In this document: piece by piece, positions 26,001-32,621 of the stretch
Layout of the letters: each line of letters opens with the position of its first letter
How positions within the stretch are numbered: the stretch's first letter is position 1
From: Actinomycetota bacterium
GTDB lineage: Bacteria; Actinomycetota; UBA4738; HRBIN12
Direction: 5' to 3'
DNA length: 45,287 nt
NCBI GenBank assembly: GCA_005884925.1
Contig: VAYU01000033.1
Location: 1-45,287, forward strand
Translations under genes and position numbers: made by a program
Notes under the pieces: model-generated
The model's input: only the letters and a program-made list of their open reading frames with translations
Told to the model about the DNA's origin: nothing
Databases searched by the model: none

Positions 26001-26675
26001 CGTGACGAGGTGGAACCCGAACACGGCCAGGAGCGTGACGCCGAAGAGCACGCAGGTCGTGGGATGGGTGAACGCGGCGGTGATCCCGATCAAGAAGAGC
26101 GCGGTTCGAGCACCCCAGGAGGTTCTCGCCGCCCCGAGGAACGCCAGCATCAGGCTCAGGAGGAAGAGCACGGTGATGTTGTCGAGATATCCGACGTAAG
26201 GCGTCGTCAGGAACAGCGCCACGGTCGCCAGCAGCATCGTGAGGAACGCGACGGGGTCCTTCCTGCTCCGGACCGCGGCGGCCCCCAGCGCGAGCCCCGT
26301 CAGGATGGGCACGCCCACCATCAGGAACTTCGCCATCGAGTAGGTGTCGATGCCCACGACGCGCTGCAGGAGCGCGCCCTCGACCGGGACGGTCACCCGA
26401 TAGCCACCCGAGAACAGGCCGTTCGGCCCCCAGTCCTCGACGACGGAACCGGGATCGTCCTCCATCACCACGTTCGCCCGCCACGTGTACCAGGCGGGGT
26501 CACGGGTCGGCGCGGCCAGGGACGGGTCGGCCACGAACCGCCACCCCAACACGCTCAGCATCAGCAAGGTGGCGCCGGCGAGGATCCACCAGGATCCGAG
26601 GCGGGCCACGGCGACCGGCGGGCGGGGCCCGCTGGTCGCCGAGGCCGGACTCACCTGTTGGTCGGTCGATGTCAT
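23001..26675 (-). CDS. Giant polytopic membrane protein fused to an MFS transporter domain
   Basis: The 1224-residue protein has three parts. The N-terminal ~480 residues carry many transmembrane helices and an early exterior loop with acidic residues (NVVMEDDPGSVVEDW), a layout resembling GT-C glycosyltransferases, though no family motif is certain. Residues ~480-660 look extracytoplasmic (VLIVNDGDTDDPA, GGLCNGVPDCTD with two Cys). After further helices, residues ~768-1200 form an MFS domain of the EntS/LplT-like kind, with motif A GVFIDRFERRRV and PDDFRGRAFALYDIAYNLGF. The start at 26675 follows GGAGA by 6 nt. An in-frame GTG at 26813 would add 46 residues encoded by a 27-bp tandem repeat, but it lies upstream of a TACACT -10-like box. 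A flippase/exporter joined to a glycosyltransferase-like part is my inference. Confidence 0.8.
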   Translation of the reverse strand: MTSTDQQVSPASATSGPRPPVAVARLGSWWILAGATLLMLSVLGWRFVADPSLAAPTRDPAWYTWRANVVMEDDPGSVVEDWGPNGLFSGGYRVTVPVEGALLQRVVGIDTYSMAKFLMVGVPILTGLALGAAAVRSRKDPVAFLTMLLATVALFLTTPYVGYLDNITVLFLLSLMLAFLGAARTSWGARTALFLIGITAAFTHPTTCVLFGVTLLAVFGFHLVTSRFRIGEALRSDGPMLISVGLGMLVGLGSWVVGIWGPSASLKEAALPPPYTKAFFVDRLLEWIGSMQPVIVVPFIALAIGSTILLARRRRMPADTFDVTAGWWLFPLMGIGSVVLGASAQVSGDPNSPVVPYYRFMNATAAPMALVGLGAFALIWWGRTQGDRRSLLRGFALILGVVAVAWVVDATSLTHPHISPVGFGVLAIAAVVGLAGVASARDERTRRAIAVAAASALVLGSLGFLLIDGVEHRWVSAANQYPNESVRGSLAAVDVVARAAGARPLVLIVNDGDTDDPATHANTAYGWAKTYTNVFRTGLPGTSAKYQATYLGSLENFLADRVTTSTTGSIGYDRAAESHFGELQLREHTYPGPPAVFLVREYYGGLCNGVPDCTDASRRQRLDAALAHGVAIGPDVVVVQGPDLWSPPPDVVEQANIVANATVQALEQHPGPLANLPHTLLVIAILALLLVVPGGLAARWFGLDSTIDRFALIPGLSVVLIMLAGIGTLAIWRGPLTTTKGWAVVAVAVGAGMALRFGAAWLRRQLDAFGGFVNILFAVFSNRDFSVLIGYQFLAQAGQGVVQGAIFKALVFGGEKGFDISVAPSADYLLKVVLALYIPYTFLSPFVGVFIDRFERRRVAWWATTLSAALVTVIVILVILPLGSSSPEGKTWSTVGLILGLVVAQSVARIALATKAAALPDVLSGKDLLQGNGLSQAGGGLAQVFGIGVGTIVAGQVAPWIGVLLGAAILVVGAVVSRQMRSVESRPHEASLGREVRRILRTVVAGIEEVAARPAAALGLSSFQMLRYQFWGFVLMTFALYAKNLVQGGNADSLSQILSGVGGLVGGALGLIVAQRLKDRVPPIRLLLGSMVLLGAATLISGGILTVAAFAALLFVGFFSFFLGKISTDTITQQAMPDDFRGRAFALYDIAYNLGFIVPAAILSVVWIEGDAARTRVILLASGGIFLILTALVAAWSRRIRSDFAPRDDLVVGEAAELAASTES

Positions 26676-26718
26676 GGGATCTCCGGTCGGGACCGGGAGT
26701 ACGCCCGCGGGCGGCAGG

Positions 26719-26787
26719 CCGCCGACCACGGCTGCCGGCCGCGGACCGCCGACCGCGGCTGCCGGCCGCGGGCCGCCGAACCGCGGG
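26719..26787. repeat. 27-bp GC-rich tandem repeat, about 2.5 copies
   Basis: Copies are at 26719-26745, 26746-26772 and a partial at 26773-26787, differing by one or two bases. The unit is 9 codons long and keeps frame with the gene downstream, but it probably lies in its 5' leader. Each unit contains the self-complementary GGCCGCGG-type core. Confidence 0.8.
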
Positions 26788-26823
26788 CGAGTGTACAGCC
26801 CGTTCCTCGCCACATGGGTTCGC

Positions 26824-27624
26824 TCAGTCCTCCCAGGGGTCGACGGTGCGCCTGGGGGACCGAGGAGGAGGAGGAGGCGATCGCCGTCGGAGGAACCAGA
26901 CCGCCCCGAGCAGCGCGATCGCGGCGAGGACGGCGACGACGATCGAGCCGCTGCGCGTGGCCGACGGAGACGGAGGCGCGGTCGGACCGACCGGCGATTG
27001 CCCCACCGCGAAGAGGCTCAGGCGGCCGACCGCCGCGTGCACGGACTGCTGGGCGATCGCGTCGTCGCTCGGGATCGCGGCCCACGATCGCTCGTCGGTC
27101 GAACGGAGCATCGTGTCCTCGAACCCGACCCCTTGGAACAGCAGGGGGTACACGAGGCCGAGCTCGCCTCGCGTGCGCAGATCGACGACGGACGCTCCGC
27201 TCGGCTCATACGTCGCCGTCACCTCGACGACGTTGCCGGCGATCTGTATCCCCGCGGGAACGATCGCGTCGGCTTTCGGAGCGAGCGGGGTCATGGTGAG
27301 CTGCACCTTGGTGTCCTGCCCGTGGGGCGCGATCGCGCCTTGGCCCAGGGCGAGGCTCGCCTGGAAGTCCCGGGTCGAGAACACGGTCGCGGCGGATCCC
27401 TTGGCGGGATCGAGCTGGATCGTCGATCGACCGGTCGACGGGTGCTGGTTCGTCGAGGCGAGCGCCGGTGGAGGCGCGACCCAGCGGTACATCGGCGGCG
27501 GCACCAGGCCGTCGAGGATGGGACGACGCCACGTGGGGCCGAGCGAGCCGCTCACCAGCGCCCCCGCGAGATAGGCCAGACACAACGCGGCCCCGACGGC
27601 GGCGGCCCGCCGACGCGGACTCAC
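26824..27624 (-). CDS. Unknown exported protein with N- and C-terminal membrane anchors
   Basis: The 266-residue protein is not recognised. An N-terminal hydrophobic helix (AAAVGAALCLAYLAGALVSG) is followed by a ~180-residue exterior domain rich in beta-forming sequence (TKVQLTMTPLAPKADAIVPA, NVVEVTATYEPSGASVVDLR). A Pro/Ser linker, a second hydrophobic helix (IVVAVLAAIALLGAVWFL) and an Arg/Pro-rich cytosolic tail complete it. The layout suggests an Ig-like or adhesive exterior domain held at the membrane. The GTG start overlaps the stop of the Peripla_BP_6 gene (GTGA), so it probably works with that protein. Its last base is 148 bp upstream of the giant membrane gene, with the tandem repeat between. 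Confidence 0.75.
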   Translation of the reverse strand: MSPRRRAAAVGAALCLAYLAGALVSGSLGPTWRRPILDGLVPPPMYRWVAPPPALASTNQHPSTGRSTIQLDPAKGSAATVFSTRDFQASLALGQGAIAPHGQDTKVQLTMTPLAPKADAIVPAGIQIAGNVVEVTATYEPSGASVVDLRTRGELGLVYPLLFQGVGFEDTMLRSTDERSWAAIPSDDAIAQQSVHAAVGRLSLFAVGQSPVGPTAPPSPSATRSGSIVVAVLAAIALLGAVWFLRRRSPPPPPRSPRRTVDPWED

Positions 27625-28868
27625 GGCTCGATCCGGATCGGGGCGATCGGCGCGGTCGCGAACCGCTGCGGCCACACCACCGCCCGCACCCCCGGGCGCA
27701 CCCACTCCCATATCACGCTCATCGCACGGAGGTTCGCGCCAGGATCGGCGGTCCCCGGCCGCGCGAACGCGAGACCGCTCCCGTTCGGGAGCTCCCCGAT
27801 CGGCACCCGCATCTGGAGCGCGGCCGCGGCGGCCGCGGCGGGCGTCAGCGCATCGGCGGTCGGAAGCACCATGCGGAACAGGGCCCACGCTGCCGAGAAC
27901 CCCGCGAGGGCCGCCGCGCTCATCTCCTCGTCGTACCGGCCTTCGTACGCCGTTCGAGCCCGGTCGAGCAGCGCCCGTCCCGAGGGTGTCAGACCGGCCG
28001 GATCGACGTATTCGCTGTCGAGCTTGTCGGAGGAGAAGAGCCCGACGGCCTCGTGGCCGAGCGCGGCACCGAACGCGGGCATGCAGTAGCTCGACGACGT
28101 CCCGATGTTGGTGACCAGCCGCAACCCCTGCCGCACCATCTCGCGCCGTAATGCGATCCCGTCCCGCACGTACGCCGAGACGAACAGGACGTCGGGGCGG
28201 ACCGCCGCGATCCGCCGGATCACCGCGCGGGCGTCCAGATGCGCCGCGTCGTAGACGAAGCGACCGACGAAGGGGAGCCCCAGCGCCCTGATCCGGGCGA
28301 TCGCGCCGTCCGCGACGGCGCTGCCGTACACGTCGTTCACGTTCGCCACGGCGAACCGGAGCGAGCGTGGGGACCGCCGGAGCATGGGGAGCAGCTGTCG
28401 ATCCACGAACGAGATCGCGTCGCTGCCGAGCAGCTCCCCGCTGGGGGCGACCCGGAAGAACAGCCGACCGCCGCTCGAGGGAGACGAGGAGCCAACCGCG
28501 CCCGTCTCCCAGAACAGGACGTTTCGCCGCGCGGCCTCCTCGGCAGCCGGTTGCGAGATCGTGCTGCCGTAGCTCCCCAGGATGAAGCGGATCCCCTGGT
28601 CGGCGAGGTGGTCGACGGCGCCGGGGGCCGCATCGCCGCCGGCGGCATCGAGCGGAACGAGCTCGATCGGCCGGCCGTCGACCCCTCCGTCGGCGTTCAC
28701 CAGATCGGTCGCGAGCGAGACACCGCGGAACTCGTCTCGCCCACCGGGACCCTGGGACCCGCTCAGCGGGTAGATCGCACCGACCCGGATCGACTGCGGA
28801 TCGTTCGAGCACGAGACGCCGAGCATCAGCAACGAGGAACCCAGCACCACGAAGAGGAGCCGTTTCAT
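27621..28868 (-). CDS. ABC-type branched-chain amino acid/urea substrate-binding lipoprotein (Peripla_BP_6)
   Basis: The 415-residue protein has a signal peptide with a near-lipobox ending at Cys (LLMLGVSCSND), then the class I binding-protein fold: IRVGAIYPLSGSQG, RPIELVPLDAAGG, ILGSYGSTISQPAAEEA, VNDVYGSAVADG. Such proteins bind amino acids, amides or aromatics outside the membrane for an importer, or act as sensors. No LivH/M/G/F genes accompany it, so transport cannot be assumed. It is locked between a CPBP protease and an unknown anchored protein by 4-bp overlaps, which favours a sensing or assembly role. That role is inference. Confidence 0.85.
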   Translation of the reverse strand: MKRLLFVVLGSSLLMLGVSCSNDPQSIRVGAIYPLSGSQGPGGRDEFRGVSLATDLVNADGGVDGRPIELVPLDAAGGDAAPGAVDHLADQGIRFILGSYGSTISQPAAEEAARRNVLFWETGAVGSSSPSSGGRLFFRVAPSGELLGSDAISFVDRQLLPMLRRSPRSLRFAVANVNDVYGSAVADGAIARIRALGLPFVGRFVYDAAHLDARAVIRRIAAVRPDVLFVSAYVRDGIALRREMVRQGLRLVTNIGTSSSYCMPAFGAALGHEAVGLFSSDKLDSEYVDPAGLTPSGRALLDRARTAYEGRYDEEMSAAALAGFSAAWALFRMVLPTADALTPAAAAAAALQMRVPIGELPNGSGLAFARPGTADPGANLRAMSVIWEWVRPGVRAVVWPQRFATAPIAPIRIEP

Positions 28869-29443
28869 CCCAGGACGGCGACGAGGTTCGCGACGACGTG
28901 CGTCGCGGCGGGAGCGCCCCACCCCCCCGACGCCCATCGCTGCCAGGACAGGAGGAGGCCGGCACCCAGGTCGACCCAGAACACCGCGGGACCGTAGATC
29001 GGAACGTGGAGCGTCGCGAACAGCAGCGCGGATCCGCCGATCGCGATCGCCGCACCGAACCGCACGAGCCCACCGTAGACGAGCCGCCGGAAGAAGAGCT
29101 CTTCGGAGATCGCGCCGAGCGAGTTGAGCAGGAGGACCTCCGGCCCGTGCGGGACGGGGAAGCTCGGGCCGACGAGCCATGCGGCAAGGACGATCGCGGC
29201 AACCCCCGTGGTTCCGACCACGACGGGCCCGAGCGATCGCGCATCATCGCCCGGGACCGGAACGGCGAGGGAGGCCGACCCCAGCACGACGTACAGCGTC
29301 GCGAGCACGGTGCCGATCGCGGGGAAACCGGTGAACGCGGTGCGGACGAGCAGCAACGCGGAGCCCGCGACGACCGCGAGGAACAACGCCAGATCGACCT
29401 CGGCTCCTCGCGAGCGACGACCGAGGACCGATCCCGCGGTCAT
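28865..29443 (-). CDS. CPBP-family intramembrane metalloprotease
   Basis: The 192-residue polytopic protein has the three CPBP (Abi/CAAX) motifs: EELFFRR (Glu114, Glu115, Arg119), FATLHVP (His146) and THVVANL (His182, Asn186). These form the glutamate- and histidine-based active site of Rce1-like proteases inside the membrane. Bacterial members process small peptides, bacteriocins or signalling proteins. It overlaps the lipoprotein gene upstream and the binding-protein gene downstream by ATGA. Its substrate might be one of the neighbouring exported proteins, but nothing in the sequence proves this. Confidence 0.88.
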   Translation of the reverse strand: MTAGSVLGRRSRGAEVDLALFLAVVAGSALLLVRTAFTGFPAIGTVLATLYVVLGSASLAVPVPGDDARSLGPVVVGTTGVAAIVLAAWLVGPSFPVPHGPEVLLLNSLGAISEELFFRRLVYGGLVRFGAAIAIGGSALLFATLHVPIYGPAVFWVDLGAGLLLSWQRWASGGWGAPAATHVVANLVAVLG

Positions 29444-29832
29444 GGCTTCACCTCGAACGCGACCTGCGTGATGACGCGTGGGTCGAAGGGGAGATGGTCC
29501 GAGGCGACGAACTCTACGCGCAGCACGTGGAGGCCCGGCTGGACGGCGCCGAGCGTCGCGCTCGTGGAGAAGTTCATCGACTCGATCTGATCGTCGAGGT
29601 AGAGATGGAGGTGCCCCTCGTCGGGCTTGATGTTGGTCGTCGTCGCCGCGACGATCCTGGCGTTCTGCAGCCGGACCCGCACCTTCACGACGGGACCCCG
29701 GATCACCTCGCCGTTGGTCGGCGTGACGATCTGCACCTTCGCGGGGCTGCTCGGCCGTGCCGCCGGAGGGGATCCCGACGTGCTCGCGGATGAGCACGCC
29801 ACCATGAGCACGCCGAGCACCAGCCAGCGCAC
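29440..29832 (-). CDS. Small lipoprotein with a DUF4399/Ig-like domain
   Basis: The 130-residue protein has a lipoprotein signal (RWLVLGVLMVACSS, Cys13) and one small beta domain. It contains TPTNGEVIRGPVVKVRVRL, EGHLHLYLDD and GLHVLRVEFVASDHLPFDP. The pattern of a short HLHL strand followed by GxHxLxxxxxxxDH resembles DUF4399-type domains. The histidines could bind a metal, which would fit the Fur-family gene upstream; this is inference. The GTG at 29832 is chosen because it places the positively charged start of the signal peptide directly before the hydrophobic stretch. No good Shine-Dalgarno is seen. Confidence 0.72.
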   Translation of the reverse strand: MRWLVLGVLMVACSSASTSGSPPAARPSSPAKVQIVTPTNGEVIRGPVVKVRVRLQNARIVAATTTNIKPDEGHLHLYLDDQIESMNFSTSATLGAVQPGLHVLRVEFVASDHLPFDPRVITQVAFEVKP

Positions 29833-29845
29833 GATCGATCGCCGA

Positions 29846-30310
29846 TCAGGCCCTCGTCGTATCGGTCCCCACCTCCGCCGCGCAGTCGGCGCAGAGCCCG
29901 AGCAGATCCAACCGGTGGGAGACGCGGGCGAACCCAGCCCGCTTCGCGATCCGGTCGAGCGCTCGCTCAAGCGTTCGCTCGAGATCTTGGGGAACGTCCA
30001 CATCGCGCATCTTGCCGCATCGCGAACAGACGAGGTGATGGTGGTGTCCGATCAGGTCCTCCGCCAACTCGTAGCGGCCGAACTCCTCATCCGTCACCAG
30101 GCGCCGCACCACGCCGGCCTGTTCGAGCGCCGCGAGGTTCCGATAGACCGAGCTCTGTTTGAGGCCGGAGCCTCCGGCGAGGATGTCCGGGATCGACACG
30201 GGGCTCCCCGCGTCGGCCAGCAGCTCGATCAGCTGCCGCCGTTGGGTCGTGTACCGCTGTCCGGCCGATCGCAGCCTCGCCGTCGCCGTGGCATCGAGGT
30301 CGAAGCTCAT
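29846..30310 (-). CDS. Fur-family metal-dependent transcriptional regulator (Fur/Zur-like)
   Basis: The 154-residue protein has an N-terminal winged helix (QRYTTQRRQLIELLADAGSP, QSSVYRNLAALEQAGVV) and the Fur dimer domain with HHHHLVCSRCG (His89-92, Cys95, Cys98) and LCADC (Cys140, Cys143). The two CxxC pairs form the structural zinc site. Metal choice cannot be decided; both Fur and Zur fit. The ATG overlaps the stop of a glycosyltransferase gene (ATGA). A metal regulator inside a glycan/MutY transcript is odd and suggests that at least part of the downstream group answers to metal. Confidence 0.92.
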   Translation of the reverse strand: MSFDLDATATARLRSAGQRYTTQRRQLIELLADAGSPVSIPDILAGGSGLKQSSVYRNLAALEQAGVVRRLVTDEEFGRYELAEDLIGHHHHLVCSRCGKMRDVDVPQDLERTLERALDRIAKRAGFARVSHRLDLLGLCADCAAEVGTDTTRA

Positions 30311-31569
30311 CCGTCAGGCTCCGGACGGAGCTCGAACAACGCCTCGGCGTAGCGAACGCCGAGGCCGCGGGCTGCGTGCTGCGGGCCGAGGCCCGCGGCA
30401 CGCAGCCCGCGCGCCCATCGTGCGATCGCGTTCCGAACGGGATCGGCTCGCAGGGAGACGAGGCCGTCGATCGCCTCGACGTACACCGCGGCGGTCGTCG
30501 ACGGCGACAGTGCGTCATGCGCGAACGCTCGGGCACGATCGCCGATCGCGGTCCGACCCGCCGGGTCGCCGGCGAGCCGGTCGATGACGGTTGCAAGCTC
30601 CTCGGGATCCGGTCGCCCCCGGCCGATGCGAACCGCGACGTCGTCGGGCACCTCGAGATACGTCCCGACGGCGCTCACGATCGTCGGCGTTCCCACCTGG
30701 AGGGCCCGGACGAGGGATCCGCTGGACTCACCGCGATGCGGGTACCGCAGGTTGACGAGGATGTCGAAGGCGCTCAACCACGCGAGGAACTCGGCGTCGG
30801 CGACATCACGGTAAACGCTCACGCGCTCCCCGACGCCGGCGTCACGGATCGCTGCATCGACGTCCCACCCACCACGCCGTCCGACGAGGACGAGCCGGAT
30901 CGTCGAACGAACGTGCGCGAGGGCCTGGAGCAGCTGTGGGATCCCTTTCGTGGCGTTGAGATCTCCGGCGACCCCCACGACGACCTCGTCGGGCCGCGCG
31001 ACGCCGGCACGAAGCTCGCGACCTCGGACCCGCGCACGTTCGATATCGCCTTCCCGCTCGACGGTGGGGTGCGGCGCGACGAGGACGGGCGTCAGGCATC
31101 CGATCCCCTCGAGGTAGCTCTTCGCGAACCGCGAGTGGACGATGACGGCGCGCGCGCGTCGAACGAGCTGCGCGCACCATGGGACCCCGAGAGGATCGTC
31201 GTGGTCTGCACCGCGCGGGGTCGCGGCGATCGCTTCCTGTCGCGCCGGTGCGGCGAGCGGACTCCTCACCTCCCCCAGCCCCCAGATCAGGCCGTCGACG
31301 GCGAGGTCGTGGAGCACCACCACCCCCGGATGCCATACCGACAGGGCGTAGATGTCGCCGTGGAACTCCACGTTGTTGCCGATCTGATAGATCCCGACCT
31401 CGGCCGCCCGCACGCGCGCGCCGGCGTCCGGCTCGAACGGCGATACCGGATCGATCGAGTGGTCGGAAGGCGCGCTCATCTGGTCGAGCCCCTCGAGCAC
31501 GGCCGCGGCGTACGTCGCGATCCCGGTGTTCGCCGGCGGGAGCGGAGAGACGAACGCGACGGTCGCCAT
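30307..31569 (-). CDS. GT4-like glycosyltransferase
   Basis: The 420-residue protein has the GT-B fold: N-terminal VAFVSPLPPANTGIATYA, HSRFAKSYLEG at the domain border, then VGVAGDLNATKGIPQLLQAL, VLVGRRGG, NLRYPHRGESSGSLVRALQV and a C-terminal Rossmann part. The RGESSGSLVRALQVGTP block corresponds to the nucleotide-sugar-binding Ex7E region. It probably adds a sugar to a surface glycan in the cytosol. It follows another GT4 gene by a TGATG overlap. The last ~40 residues are Arg/Ala/Gly-rich and are encoded by a 46-bp near-perfect inverted repeat. Confidence 0.88.
   Translation of the reverse strand: MATVAFVSPLPPANTGIATYAAAVLEGLDQMSAPSDHSIDPVSPFEPDAGARVRAAEVGIYQIGNNVEFHGDIYALSVWHPGVVVLHDLAVDGLIWGLGEVRSPLAAPARQEAIAATPRGADHDDPLGVPWCAQLVRRARAVIVHSRFAKSYLEGIGCLTPVLVAPHPTVEREGDIERARVRGRELRAGVARPDEVVVGVAGDLNATKGIPQLLQALAHVRSTIRLVLVGRRGGWDVDAAIRDAGVGERVSVYRDVADAEFLAWLSAFDILVNLRYPHRGESSGSLVRALQVGTPTIVSAVGTYLEVPDDVAVRIGRGRPDPEELATVIDRLAGDPAGRTAIGDRARAFAHDALSPSTTAAVYVEAIDGLVSLRADPVRNAIARWARGLRAAGLGPQHAARGLGVRYAEALFELRPEPDG
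30366..30411 (-). repeat. 46-bp inverted repeat inside the glycosyltransferase 3' end
   Basis: 30366-30379 pairs with 30398-30411 (14 bp). After one mismatch (30380/30397), 30381-30386 pairs with 30391-30396 (6 bp) around a 4-base loop. The hairpin is on the sense transcript about 55 nt before the Fur start codon, so it could attenuate or stabilise the transcript at the glycosyltransferase/Fur junction. Confidence 0.7.
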
Positions 31570-32621
31570 CAGCCGAGGAGACGGCGGACGACGCCGGGCC
31601 AGTCGGGCATCTTCTCGGCGACGAACGTCCGGCCGGCGGCGCCCAGACGCTCGCCCCGAGCACGATCGCGGTAGAGCTCGTCGAACGCCGCCGCGATCTG
31701 CTCGGGCTCGGGATCCACGATGACACCTGTCTCTTCGTTGCGAGCGAACTCGAGTGGTCCGCCGGAGTCCGTGGTCACGATCACCGGCCGGCCCGCGGCC
31801 ATCGCCTCGATCGTCACGTACCCGTAATCCTCCTCGTAGGGGCCGAAGTAGACGCCGAGCGCGTCGCGATAGAGCTCGAGCAGCTCGTCGTCCGACACGC
31901 CAACGCGGATCTCGACGCGATCGGTCAGCCCAGCCTCCGCGACGCGTGTACGGATCTTCTCGAGCTCGGCGCCCGACCCGACGAGCACCAACCGGACGTC
32001 GGACCGGACGTGCCGCATCGCGTCGACGGCGAGGGCTTGCCGTTTGAGGGGGTCGAAGCGGCTGGGGAACAGGATGTGATCACTCCCACCCTCGCCCGGC
32101 TCACGACCGAGCAGGCGCTCGGTGAGGTCGGAGCGATGGTAGAGGACCTCGCCCCGTATCCCGAGGGATCGCTCGAGGCGACCCTTCACGTTCTCGGAGT
32201 TGGTGAAGATCCGCTCGGCCTCGCCGAACGCCAGACGGTCGGATGCGATCACGAGGTCGCGGATCGCCCGTCCATCGGAAGCCTTCGACAGATCGCCGAA
32301 CCCGGGATGACCCCACAGCTCATACGCGGTTCGTTGCTGGTGGATGAGCCAGATGATCTTGCGTGGATGGTTGATCAGGTATGCGGGGAACTTCATCGCG
32401 ACCACCACGTCGATCGACACACCGTTGGCTTCGCGAAGATCGAGGCTGCGCCACAAGCCCATCTGATGGACGAGCTCCGACGGGGGAGCCCACTGGAACG
32501 GGATCGTCGTGATCTCGGCCTCGTGCCCGGCCTCACGCAGGGCGCGGACGAGCCCGCTCGCGTGCGTCTCGGCGCCCCCCGACATGAACGGCGGCTGGGG
32601 ATGGCACACGAGGATCCGCAT
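31569..32621 (-). CDS. GT4-family glycosyltransferase
   Basis: The 350-residue GT-B protein shows N-terminal MRILVCHPQPPFMSGGAETH, a domain border at TNSENVKGRLERSLG, and the GT4 donor-site features LFPSRFDPLKRQ, VLVGSGAE, FGPYEEDYGYVTIEAMAAGR and PVIVTTDSGGPLEF. The EDYGYVTIEAMA segment is the Ex7E motif. It likely builds a cell-surface glycan together with the next glycosyltransferase and the upstream methyltransferase. It overlaps both neighbours by one base (TGATG). Donor and acceptor sugars are unknown. Confidence 0.92.
   Translation of the reverse strand: MRILVCHPQPPFMSGGAETHASGLVRALREAGHEAEITTIPFQWAPPSELVHQMGLWRSLDLREANGVSIDVVVAMKFPAYLINHPRKIIWLIHQQRTAYELWGHPGFGDLSKASDGRAIRDLVIASDRLAFGEAERIFTNSENVKGRLERSLGIRGEVLYHRSDLTERLLGREPGEGGSDHILFPSRFDPLKRQALAVDAMRHVRSDVRLVLVGSGAELEKIRTRVAEAGLTDRVEIRVGVSDDELLELYRDALGVYFGPYEEDYGYVTIEAMAAGRPVIVTTDSGGPLEFARNEETGVIVDPEPEQIAAAFDELYRDRARGERLGAAGRTFVAEKMPDWPGVVRRLLG

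Noticed and set aside
26676-26813. 46-residue N-terminal extension of the membrane fusion from GTG 26813
   Set aside because: A TACACT -10-like box lies downstream of this GTG, and ATG 26675 has a proper GGAGA site. The extension is only a translated tandem repeat.
23712-27299. Very long open frame (about 1195 codons) on the plus strand opposite the giant membrane protein
   Set aside because: It is rich in Arg, Asp, Glu, Pro and Gly with no domain pattern, as expected for the antisense of a GC-rich gene. The minus strand holds clear membrane and MFS motifs.
27621-28868. A complete branched-chain amino acid ABC importer
   Set aside because: Only the binding protein is present. Its neighbours are a protease and an unknown exported protein, with no permease or ATPase genes.
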